This document shows positions 36,212 through 42,561 of a stretch of DNA of 42,561 bases, in pieces (the first letter of the stretch is position 1; the number at the start of each line of letters is the position of its first letter). Made by a program: the position numbers and the translations under genes. The DNA lies in NCBI RefSeq assembly GCF_016056295.1, contig NZ_JAECZB010000014.1, positions 1 through 42,561 on the forward strand. Direction: 5' to 3'. Source of the stretch: Atlanticothrix silvestris CENA357 (lineage in GTDB: Bacteria > Cyanobacteriota > Cyanobacteriia > Cyanobacteriales > Nostocaceae). Under the pieces are notes generated by a model. The model was not told the origin of the DNA and made no database searches. It saw nothing but the letters and a program-made list of their open reading frames with translations.

Positions 36212-36553
36212 GTGAGTAACCCATCCAATCGAGTCTCAGAATTTTTTAATAGTGAGTCAGAAACTGGGGATTTACTGTGGCAATATGTTAAATCAATGAG
36301 TCCAGAGACAGTTACCCAGCTATCTAAACCAACCTCTTCCGAAGTCTTTCAAGTGATGGAACGCAACATTATAGGACTTTTGGGAAATCTGCCCTCAGAA
36401 CACTTTGGCGTAACCGTAACTACAAGTCGAGAAAGCCTCGGTCGGCTGCTGGCTTCTGCAATGATGAGTGGATATTTTTTGCGTAATGCTGAGCAGAGAA
36501 TGAACTTAGAAACAGCTTTGCAAGGAACCGAAAATAATAGTGAAATTGATTAG
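36212..36553 (+). CDS. DUF760 family protein
   Basis: 113-residue soluble protein of the DUF760 family found in cyanobacteria and plastids, function unknown. Typical features are LLWQYVKSMSPETVTQLSKP (about 21-40), VMERNIIGLLGNLP and the GRLLASAMMSGYFLRNAEQRM helix (71-90). Plant members of the family are plastid-targeted and one is implicated in stress responses; that cannot be transferred here. The start is a GTG, decided by the strong AGGAGG at a 6-nt spacing. Confidence 0.85.
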   Translation: MSNPSNRVSEFFNSESETGDLLWQYVKSMSPETVTQLSKPTSSEVFQVMERNIIGLLGNLPSEHFGVTVTTSRESLGRLLASAMMSGYFLRNAEQRMNLETALQGTENNSEID

Positions 36554-36851
36554 TGAGTTGAAATTTTCACTGAAAAATTTAATGTGTTTTTGGATTTATG
36601 TTTCTTCACAGTTCTAGAGAAATAAATCACAAAAAGTTAGTCTCATGCGGAATCCCCACAACCTATCTTCCCTTAATCTTAAATCCCCAGCGATGCGTTA
36701 GCGATATCCTCATGAGAAATCTAAAATGCTGCGATCGCTTGGGCTTTGTTGTATGTAATACATTGTCCGTACTCACTGCACTCTTAAGATTAAGATCAGG
36801 CGTGTGGACATAATCAAAGTAGTTTATTCCCTGCGTCTTCTTACATAAACC

Positions 36852-37286
36852 ATGCTACAAACGACGAGTGAAACCAGTTCTTTACCACCCCATAAAATTA
36901 TTGGTGTTGGTGTAATTTGGAACGAACAGGAGCAAATTCTCATTGATCGCCGTCGTCTTGAAGGTGCAATGGGTGGCTTATGGGAATTTCCTGGTGGCAA
37001 GATAGAGCCTGGTGAAACCGTTGAAGAATGTATTAAAAGGGAAATTTATGAAGAATTGGGAATAGGAATTGAAGTCAAAGACCATTTGATTACCATCGAC
37101 CATGCCTATACCCACTTGCGTGTTACCCTAACAGTACATCACTGTCGTCTAATTTCAGGTACTCCTCAACCTCTAGAATGTGATGAAATCCGCTGGGTAA
37201 ATTTGGATGACTTAGAACAATTTGTTTTTCCCCAAGCAAATGCTCAAATTATTACGGCTTTAAAAAAGGGGCTAGGGGCTAGGTAA
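36852..37286 (+). CDS. mutT: Nudix hydrolase, MutT-like
   Basis: 144-residue Nudix enzyme, expected to hydrolyse oxidised nucleotides such as 8-oxo-dGTP. The Nudix box is complete: GKIEPGE, seven residues, then REIYEELGI (about 50-72), preceded by GGLWEFPGG. The opening KIIGVGVIWNEQEQILIDRR and the DEIRWVNLDDLEQFVFPQAN end (in parts: IRWVNLDDLEQF, FPQAN) match MutT pyrophosphohydrolases. The substrate is inferred. The last residues (KKGLGAR) are encoded by the beginning of an intergenic repeat, so the C terminus may have been altered by it. Confidence 0.88.
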   Translation: MLQTTSETSSLPPHKIIGVGVIWNEQEQILIDRRRLEGAMGGLWEFPGGKIEPGETVEECIKREIYEELGIGIEVKDHLITIDHAYTHLRVTLTVHHCRLISGTPQPLECDEIRWVNLDDLEQFVFPQANAQIITALKKGLGAR

Positions 37287-37425
37287 GGGAGCAGGGGAGC
37301 AGCAAGAGGGGAAAAGGTTAAAGGGTAAAGGGTAAAAGATGATAAAAACCAACCCTTTAACCCTTCCCCTTTCCCCCTTCCCCCTTACCCCTTCTTCCCA
37401 AGCCCAATGCCCAATACAGTAACAA
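37287..37425. repeat. G-rich / C-rich foldback repeat
   Basis: Runs of GGGGAGC, AAAGGGT and GGGGAAAAGG on the left are answered by CCCTTTAACCC, TTCCCCTTTCCCCC and TTACCCC on the right. A perfect 11-bp core pairs GGTTAAAGGGT (37316-37326) with ACCCTTTAACC (37352-37362). A heptamer tail (GCCCAATGCCC) follows. The tract overlaps the 3' end of mutT coding DNA in composition. Confidence 0.75.
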
Positions 37426-37504
37426 TGTATTAACCGAATCAGGTTAAGTCCCGCAATTTTCTACAATAATCCCAGAGACTTTGATTAAGGGTGTCAGCAA
37501 GCAA

Positions 37505-37963
37505 ATGCCTAAAACCGTTGCCGATGTGATGAGCCATAGCCCAATTGTTGTCCGGGCTGAAACTCCACTGAAGGAAGCCGTCCAAATTATTGCAGAACGA
37601 CGCATCAGTGGACTACCTGTTGTGGATGATGTCGGTAAGTTGGTGGGTGTTATCTCAGAAACAGACTTGATGTGGCAAGAAACTGGTGTTACGCCTCCGG
37701 CTTATATCATGTTTCTAGATAGCGTCATTTATTTACAAAATCCTGCTACTTATGAACGTGACCTACACAAGGCACTAGGGCAGACTGTTGGGGAAGTTAT
37801 GAGCAAAAACCCCGTAACTATTACCCCTGACAAAACTGTTAAAGAAGCAGCGCAACTTATGCATGATCGCAGTGTTAACCGCTTACCAGTACTTGATAGC
37901 GAGGGTCAAGTAATTGGTATCCTCACTCGTGGTGATATTATTCGAGCGATGGCAGCCAGTTAA
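37505..37963 (+). CDS. CBS-domain pair protein
   Basis: 152-residue protein consisting of two CBS domains, a Bateman module that usually binds adenine nucleotides: TVADVMSHSPIVVRAETPLKEAVQIIAERRISGLPVVDDVGKLVGVISETDLM (quoted for pattern by DVMSHSPIV, RRISGLPVVDD, GVISETDLM) and a second copy with EVMSKNPVTIT, SVNRLPVLDSEG and GILTRGDIIRAM. A 30-residue linker (PPAYIMFLDSVIYLQNPATYE) separates them. No effector domain is present, so it is probably a stand-alone energy-status sensor or partner regulator. The frame opens at TTG 37481, but the ATG at 37505 gives the natural MPKTVADVM start. Confidence 0.9.
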   Translation: MPKTVADVMSHSPIVVRAETPLKEAVQIIAERRISGLPVVDDVGKLVGVISETDLMWQETGVTPPAYIMFLDSVIYLQNPATYERDLHKALGQTVGEVMSKNPVTITPDKTVKEAAQLMHDRSVNRLPVLDSEGQVIGILTRGDIIRAMAAS

Positions 37964-37981
37964 GATTAATCAATGGTCAGT

Positions 37982-38029
37982 AGTCAATGGTTAATGGTCA
38001 AACATCTGTTGATTATTGACTCTTTTTTT
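37982..38029 (+). terminator. Possible weak terminator after the CBS gene
   Basis: AGTCAAT (37982-37988) and ATTGACT (38015-38021) can pair around a 26-nt loop and are followed by seven T residues. The stem is short and AT-rich, within TCAATGGTC-type repeat words. Confidence 0.35.
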
Positions 38030-38059
38030 AGCACTTTTTATAAAAATAGGGATACATAG

Positions 38060-38725
38060 ATGAGTATTACTCCTGAATCCGTGCGGCAAATGCTCAGTTC
38101 TGAAGATTTGGGCGATCGCTTGCGTGCTGTGAATCAAGCTCGTGATCTAGAACCTGCGATCGCTTTTGAACTGGTTCAAATTGCCATTGGTGATAGTAAT
38201 TCCAGAGTACGATACTCAGCAGTCAGTCAAATGGATACCCTCGGAACGCAGGATTTAGATTTATCGTTGGATATATTACGCGATCGCTTGATTAATGACC
38301 CTGAACCTGATGTCCAAGCAGCAGCCGCAGACTGTTTAGGTGCTTTAAAATTACATACTGCTTTTGAAGACTTAGAACACCTATACCATACAAGCCCAGA
38401 ATGGCTGGTACAGTTTAGCATCATCGCCACATTGGGAGAGTTAGGTGATCCGCGAGCTTTTCAACTCCTAAAAGAAGCACTTTCTTCCGAAAATGAATTA
38501 GTACAAACTGCTGCTATTAGTTCCCTTGGTGATTTAGGAGATTTACAAGCAGTTTCGCTTTTAGCTCCCTACGCCACCAATGCAGATTGGCAAATCCGTT
38601 ATAGAGTTGTCCAAGCTTTGACTCGTTTGGGTGGAGCAGATGCCAAATCTGTATTAGAAACTCTGGTGAACGATGAAGTAGAAGCTATATCAAATGAAGC
38701 CAAAAATTCTTTGCAGTCAGTTTAA
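38060..38725 (+). CDS. nblB: HEAT-repeat protein NblB (phycobilisome degradation)
   Basis: 221 residues of about six HEAT/PBS-lyase-like repeats (NSRVRYSAVSQMDTLG, EPDVQAAAADCLGALK, WLVQFSIIATLGELGD, NELVQTAAISSLGDLGD, WQIRYRVVQALTRLGG, then AISNEAKNSL). The sequence closely resembles cyanobacterial NblB, a relative of bilin lyases. NblB takes part in dismantling phycobilisomes, probably by detaching phycocyanobilin from phycobiliproteins, under nitrogen or other starvation. It lies about 12 kb from the NblR-like regulator gene. No catalytic residues can be singled out by eye. Confidence 0.85.
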   Translation: MSITPESVRQMLSSEDLGDRLRAVNQARDLEPAIAFELVQIAIGDSNSRVRYSAVSQMDTLGTQDLDLSLDILRDRLINDPEPDVQAAAADCLGALKLHTAFEDLEHLYHTSPEWLVQFSIIATLGELGDPRAFQLLKEALSSENELVQTAAISSLGDLGDLQAVSLLAPYATNADWQIRYRVVQALTRLGGADAKSVLETLVNDEVEAISNEAKNSLQSV

Positions 38726-38744
38726 GTCTTAAAAAAGAAGCACA

Positions 38745-38805
38745 GGAGCAGGGGAGTAAGAATTTTCCTATTCCCCATGCCCTATGCCGCATACCCCATA
38801 CTCTA
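38745..38805. repeat. Short GC-rich repeat between nblB and the PEP-CTERM gene
   Basis: AGGAGCAGGGGAGTAAG, then TATTCCCCATGCCCTATGCCG and CATACCCCATACTC: heptamer-type repeat words in the 100-bp gap between two convergent stop codons. The first and second halves are partly complementary (GGGGAGTA / TTCCCC). Confidence 0.6.
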
Positions 38806-38824
38806 GACTGTAGTACTCGTCAAA

Positions 38825-39532
38825 TCAAAGATTTGTCATACCTTTAATTTTGCGGCGACTAGACATAACCATTGCAGCCCCAACTATCCCTAAACCCAGC
38901 ACTGTAGCTGGTTCAGGAACAGTAGCAAACAAACCACCAGAAAAAGACATATTTTTAAGCGAGCCGCCGCTATTGAGAATTGAATTGACACTACCAACTG
39001 TTGTACTGTTTGCTTGGAAAGTTAAGTTGCCTGAACCCTTAAATATCTCCCCAAGGGCACTAGTGAAGAAACCATTAAGTGCAACATCTATACTAACGTT
39101 GCTACCGCTTGGTGCGATCGAGTAACTAGCAGATTGCAAAGTGAAAGTATTGATTTTATCAACTAGCGAGGCAGTATTATCTCCAGGTTGAATCACACCA
39201 GGTATAGTCAGTTGGCCAAAGTCAATAAAGGGATTATCCGCAGACAAAGCAGAAAATTGGATGATATTACCTATATTGCCTGAATTGAAAGATGTAAAAC
39301 TTCCTGTTGTGTGAGCAAGTCCAATAGGTGTTATTGGCTGAGGAGTAAAAGTTAGGGATGTTTTTGATAATTCAACAAGGCTAAAGCTAAAAGGACTGGT
39401 AGTTAAGCCACTAACTAACTGAAAATCACCCTTTAACGCGGCTGCTTCGGCAGAATTAGCAAAAGTAAATGTTCCAGCAACGGCTGCTAAAGCTGCATTT
39501 AAGACTCTAGATTTAAAAGTAGTCATTATCAT
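38825..39532 (-). CDS. PEP-CTERM sorted surface/secreted protein
   Basis: 235-residue exported protein. An N-terminal signal peptide (FKSRVLNAALAAVAGTFTFANSAEA, cleavage likely near AEA-A at about 30) leads to a serine/threonine-rich beta-type domain (ITPIGLAHTTGSFTSFNSGNIG and similar). At the C terminus is the PEP-CTERM tag VPEPATVLGLGIVGAAMVMSSRRK (from residue 205, in parts: VPEP, a 14-residue membrane segment, SRRK), recognised by an exosortase, which is not in this window. Probably processed and placed in the extracellular matrix or outer envelope. The sequence of the mature domain is not recognised. Confidence 0.9.
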   Translation of the reverse strand: MIMTTFKSRVLNAALAAVAGTFTFANSAEAAALKGDFQLVSGLTTSPFSFSLVELSKTSLTFTPQPITPIGLAHTTGSFTSFNSGNIGNIIQFSALSADNPFIDFGQLTIPGVIQPGDNTASLVDKINTFTLQSASYSIAPSGSNVSIDVALNGFFTSALGEIFKGSGNLTFQANSTTVGSVNSILNSGGSLKNMSFSGGLFATVPEPATVLGLGIVGAAMVMSSRRKIKGMTNL

Positions 39533-39991
39533 TGAAGGCTCCTATAAATAATTACGAGACCGAGTGAATTATTTTGTTTTTCAGCAATTTTTAATCAGTT
39601 ATGAACACAAAACAAAACTAGTAAACTGAGCATAAAAATGTCCCGTGTTCATAAGTTAAATAGATTGGTTAATATAACCAATTTGGTAGAAGACTATCAT
39701 TGTCAGTGTTCAGTAGATACCGTGTCCTTTACTTCTACAAAATTACATAACCTTTTAAGGGTATGCAAGATTTACTGAGTGGTCTTCATCACATTTTTAA
39801 GTCAATAGCAGACTTCATAAATTTTTTATTTTCTGCATGACTAGTCTTCGTATATCTTGCATTGCATATAGTGCTGCAAATCTTTGCACCTTGTCATGAA
39901 CAGTGTGTTTCTACAATCACACTGAAATTCGGAAATATTACCCAAGTTAGTGGATATACTCGTAATCAAAATCTCAACAGAAGCGAGTATT
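39533..39991. other. Divergent intergenic region before the NACHT gene
   Basis: About 460 bp between divergent genes. A 61-codon frame at 39862-40047 runs through the NACHT start in another phase and is spurious. TGCAAATCTTTGCA (from 39874) is a palindrome upstream of the NACHT gene; otherwise no recognisable element. Confidence 0.5.
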
Positions 39992-42561
39992 ATGCTGAAC
40001 TGGTTAGCTATTTGGGGTGTAACTCAGACCGCTGGGTTGATTTTTAAACCCATTCTGGAAGACTTAGCCAAAGATGCTGCTAAAGATTGGGCTAAAGATT
40101 TATTAAAAGGCATCCCTGGCAAGATTTTCCAGAAGCTTAAGAAGGAAGACATAGAAGTTGCTGCTGGTAAAGCCTTAAAGGAGTTTTTGCAACTTATGCA
40201 GCAGCAGTTAAAGGTTCGTTGCAAACTTGCTGAAGCTGAGATTCAAGAGTACACCAAAGACATCCAGAAATTTATCAGCCATAAGTCAGTTGCAGAAATT
40301 CTTGGTCAGGCTTTTGATATTAATTGTGAATCTCTAGACGCTAAAACCCTAGAAGATAGTTGGAACAAGCTGCAATTAAAACCCCTGCCATCTAAGTTTA
40401 ACTGGCAATCAATTACAGAACAGTATTTAACACAAGTTCAAGAACTTCTTTTAGATGCAAAAGAATTACACCATATCCTAGAATTACAAAAATTATCTGA
40501 TATTGAAACAAATACAAAAGAAATTGCTGGTGTTATTCCAGATTTTAATTTAGTTAAATATCAAGAAGGTATCCGCGAACGCTATGGCAATCTCAAATTA
40601 GATAGCTTACAGACTAGCGGCTCTGCCTATAACAAACTCAAATTATGGCGGATTTTTATTGCTCAAAATGTGCGGGAAGCTGATGTTAAATTTTTCCCAC
40701 AAATTCCTGAACTGCCTAAAGAACATCTACGCCGACTGCGAGAAAGCGACCAAGTAGAAGCAGAAATTGAATTAGAAGAATTAGAACACTACAAAGGAGT
40801 TTATTTGAAAAAGCCGATACTTTGTGTTTTAGATGTTGTCAATAAAAAACAAGATTATAAATATATCGTCATTTTGGGCGACCCTGGTTCGGGTAAGTCT
40901 AGTTTGTTGCAATTTCTGGCTTTGAATTGGGCACAGTCACCACTGGATAATGTTATCTCATTACCAATTCCGTTGCTAATTGAGTTACGCACTTATATGC
41001 GGCAGCGGGAAGATAAAGATTGCAAGAATTTTCTGAAATTTTTTCATCAATGTAGTGGTGCAATTCAGCATCTCAATGAACTAGAACTAGATAAACAATT
41101 AAAAGCTGGTAATGCATTGGTGATGTTTGATGGTTTAGATGAGGTCTTTGATCCAGGTCAGCGAGAAGATGTAATTACTGATATTCATCGCTTTACTAAT
41201 GAATATCCTGATGTGCAGGTGATTGTCACTTCTCGGATTATTGGCTATAAACCGCAACGATTGCTTAATGCTGAGTTTCGCCACTTTATATTACAAGATT
41301 TAGACTCAGAACAAATTCAGGATTTTATCTACCGTTGGCATGAGTTAAATTTTCCTAATGAAGCAGAAAAAGTGAGAAGACGGGAACGGCTGCAAAGAGG
41401 AATTGCTGCTTCCAAAGCTATTGCAGAACTGGCGGTAAATCCGCTGTTGTTGACGATGATGGCAATTCTGAATTGGAATCAAGAACTGCCAAGATATAGA
41501 GCCGAACTTTATAATCAAGCATCGCAGTTACTGCTGTATCGATGGGATGTGGAACGCGCTTTGATAGAAGATAAGAGATTAGATCCCAAGACGATTGATC
41601 ATAAAAATAAACAAGCGATAATGCGTCAGGTTGCTTATTTTATGCAAACTGGTGATAAAGGTTTGGCAGGTAATTTGATTAATGAAAATGATTTAGTCAA
41701 AGTTCTGACTGATTATCTCAAAACCATAGAATTTGATAAACCCAGACAAGCGGCGCAGGTGATGATTAATCAACTGCGGACTCGCAACTTTATGTTATGT
41801 TTCCTGGGTGCGGATTATTATGCTTTTGTGCATCGGACATTTTTAGAATATTTCTGTGCTTGGGAGTTTGTCTGGCAGTTTAAGGAAACGCAAACGCTGA
41901 CTATTGAGAAACTTAAGAATGAAGTTTTTGGCAAACACTGGCAGGATGAAACTTGGCATGAGGTCTTGCTGCTAATTGCGGGAATGATTGAGCCTAAATT
42001 TGTTGGCGAGATTCTTGATTATTTAATGGCGCAAGATGGCGAAGAGGAAAAGTTTGTCAATCTCTTTTTAGCGGCTAAGTGTCTTGTAGAGGTGAGAAAT
42101 CGCTCGGTGATTGCGTCAACGGCTAATAAATTACTTAACGAGCTACAAGACTTAACTAAATATGACCTCTGGTACTATTACGTCCTCTATCAGGATGAAG
42201 AAGAAACTAAGCTAGTTCAGCAAATTCGCATTCAAGCAGTTAGAGCAATTGCAACGGCCTGGCAAGAATCTCTCGACACCAAAACCTGGCTCAAACAACG
42301 CGCTACCCAGGATAATCACGAATATGTGCGAGGTGCAGCAGTCGAAGAATTAGCCAACAACTTCAAAGATGACCCCGAAACTAAATCCATCCTTAAACAA
42401 CGCGCTACCAAGGATGATAACGAATATGTGCGACTTGCAGCAGTCCAAGAATTAGCCAACAACTTCAAAAATGATCCCGAAACTAAATCCATCCTTAAAC
42501 AACGTGCTACCCAGGATGATAACGAATATGTGCGAGGTGCAGCAGTCCAAGAATTAGCCAA
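39992..42561 (+). CDS. NACHT-domain NTPase with HEAT-like tandem repeats (3'-truncated by window edge)
   Basis: Large STAND-class NTPase, bacterial NLR-like; 856 residues are visible before the window ends. The N-terminal helical region (about 1-230) begins WLAIWGVTQTAGLIFKPILEDLAKDAAKDW (in parts: WGVTQTAGL, AKDAAKDWAKDL). The NACHT core has Walker A GDPGSGKS (296-303) and Walker B LVMFDGLDEV (376-385, with Asp380, Asp383 and Glu384). It also has the sensor strand VIVTSRIIGY and the winged-helix-side motif FVHRTFLEYFCAW (about 612-624). From about 767 there are 34-residue repeats. The start ATG 39992 has only a weak upstream GAAGCGAG; GTG 39950 is an alternative. Relatives act as immune sensors against phage, some with the repeat domain recognising the trigger; that role is inferred here. 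No effector domain is obvious at the N terminus. Confidence 0.88.
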   Translation, partial: MLNWLAIWGVTQTAGLIFKPILEDLAKDAAKDWAKDLLKGIPGKIFQKLKKEDIEVAAGKALKEFLQLMQQQLKVRCKLAEAEIQEYTKDIQKFISHKSVAEILGQAFDINCESLDAKTLEDSWNKLQLKPLPSKFNWQSITEQYLTQVQELLLDAKELHHILELQKLSDIETNTKEIAGVIPDFNLVKYQEGIRERYGNLKLDSLQTSGSAYNKLKLWRIFIAQNVREADVKFFPQIPELPKEHLRRLRESDQVEAEIELEELEHYKGVYLKKPILCVLDVVNKKQDYKYIVILGDPGSGKSSLLQFLALNWAQSPLDNVISLPIPLLIELRTYMRQREDKDCKNFLKFFHQCSGAIQHLNELELDKQLKAGNALVMFDGLDEVFDPGQREDVITDIHRFTNEYPDVQVIVTSRIIGYKPQRLLNAEFRHFILQDLDSEQIQDFIYRWHELNFPNEAEKVRRRERLQRGIAASKAIAELAVNPLLLTMMAILNWNQELPRYRAELYNQASQLLLYRWDVERALIEDKRLDPKTIDHKNKQAIMRQVAYFMQTGDKGLAGNLINENDLVKVLTDYLKTIEFDKPRQAAQVMINQLRTRNFMLCFLGADYYAFVHRTFLEYFCAWEFVWQFKETQTLTIEKLKNEVFGKHWQDETWHEVLLLIAGMIEPKFVGEILDYLMAQDGEEEKFVNLFLAAKCLVEVRNRSVIASTANKLLNELQDLTKYDLWYYYVLYQDEEETKLVQQIRIQAVRAIATAWQESLDTKTWLKQRATQDNHEYVRGAAVEELANNFKDDPETKSILKQRATKDDNEYVRLAAVQELANNFKNDPETKSILKQRATQDDNEYVRGAAVQELA
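42290..42561 (+). repeat. 102-bp tandem repeats in the NACHT gene
   Basis: Period of exactly 102 bp: 42290-42391, 42392-42493 and a third unit cut by the window end. Each encodes 34 residues starting LKQRAT and containing EYVR, AAV-EELAN/QELAN and DPETKSI. The units differ at only a few positions, notably at the residue after EYVR (Gly/Leu/Gly), in AAV(E/Q)EL and in the Q/K before the first Asp. Confidence 0.95.

Noticed and set aside
36598-36813. 71-codon plus-strand frame between the DUF760 and mutT genes
   Set aside because: No ribosome binding site, cysteine/leucine-rich random composition.
42316-42561. Minus-strand repetitive frame at the right edge
   Set aside because: It is the antisense reading of the NACHT-gene repeats and stays open only because the repeat period is a multiple of three.
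42290-42561. CRISPR-like array
   Set aside because: The repeats are contiguous, in frame and without spacers; they encode protein repeats.
1-42561. HIP1 octamers (GCGATCGC) as regulatory sites
   Set aside because: They occur in coding and non-coding DNA throughout, as expected for this genome type, with no positional bias that I can see.

Overview
The window is chromosomal DNA from a filamentous, heterocyst-type cyanobacterium close to Nostoc/Anabaena. The evidence is the many HIP1 palindromes (GCGATCGC), short heptamer-type tandem repeats (ATGCCCC/ATGCCCA and CTAGGGG), interspersed hairpin repeats typical of Nostoc genomes, and a set of cyanobacterium-restricted families (DUF1830, DUF4079, DUF760, NblB, a DICT-domain protein, a Dps with a histidine-type metal site). 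No rRNA, tRNA, CRISPR array or recognisable transposase was seen.

Layout. 1-7.3 kb: hisB, a lone ABC ATPase, a Wza-like polysaccharide export protein, a stomatin-like SPFH protein, and folP and tpiA on the minus strand separated by an interspersed repeat. 7.6-12.0 kb: an accessory-looking block, with a small unknown ORF overlapping a D12-class DNA adenine methylase, convergent with an overlapping nurA-herA pair (nuclease plus hexameric ATPase). 12.2-15.3 kb: a DUF697-type GTPase, argC and a Uma2 nuclease-fold protein. 15.7-21.8 kb, all minus strand: a multi-TM MscS-related protein, a 4-nt-overlapping pair of DICT/degenerate HD-GYP protein and pentapeptide-repeat protein, and a large radical SAM protein.

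22.3-29.1 kb: small cyanobacterial conserved proteins (DUF1830, DUF4079, two membrane proteins), an orphan ABC ATPase, an OmpR-type response regulator resembling NblR, a small helical protein, a thioredoxin-like 2Fe-2S ferredoxin-domain protein and a 96-aa protein. 29.7-38.7 kb: dps, carB, a group 2 sigma factor, a DUF760 protein, a MutT-like Nudix hydrolase, a two-CBS protein and nblB. 38.8-42.6 kb: a PEP-CTERM surface protein, then a large NACHT NTPase that runs off the right edge inside a run of nearly identical 34-residue repeats.

Most of the window is housekeeping and stress physiology (histidine, arginine, folate and carbamoyl-phosphate synthesis, glycolysis/Calvin cycle, phycobilisome turnover, iron/peroxide protection). 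The two parts that look like genome-defence or conflict genes are the methylase + HerA/NurA block at 7.6-12.0 kb and the NACHT-repeat protein at the right end. They are the best places to look for something new. All family assignments come from reading motifs by eye; no database search was run.
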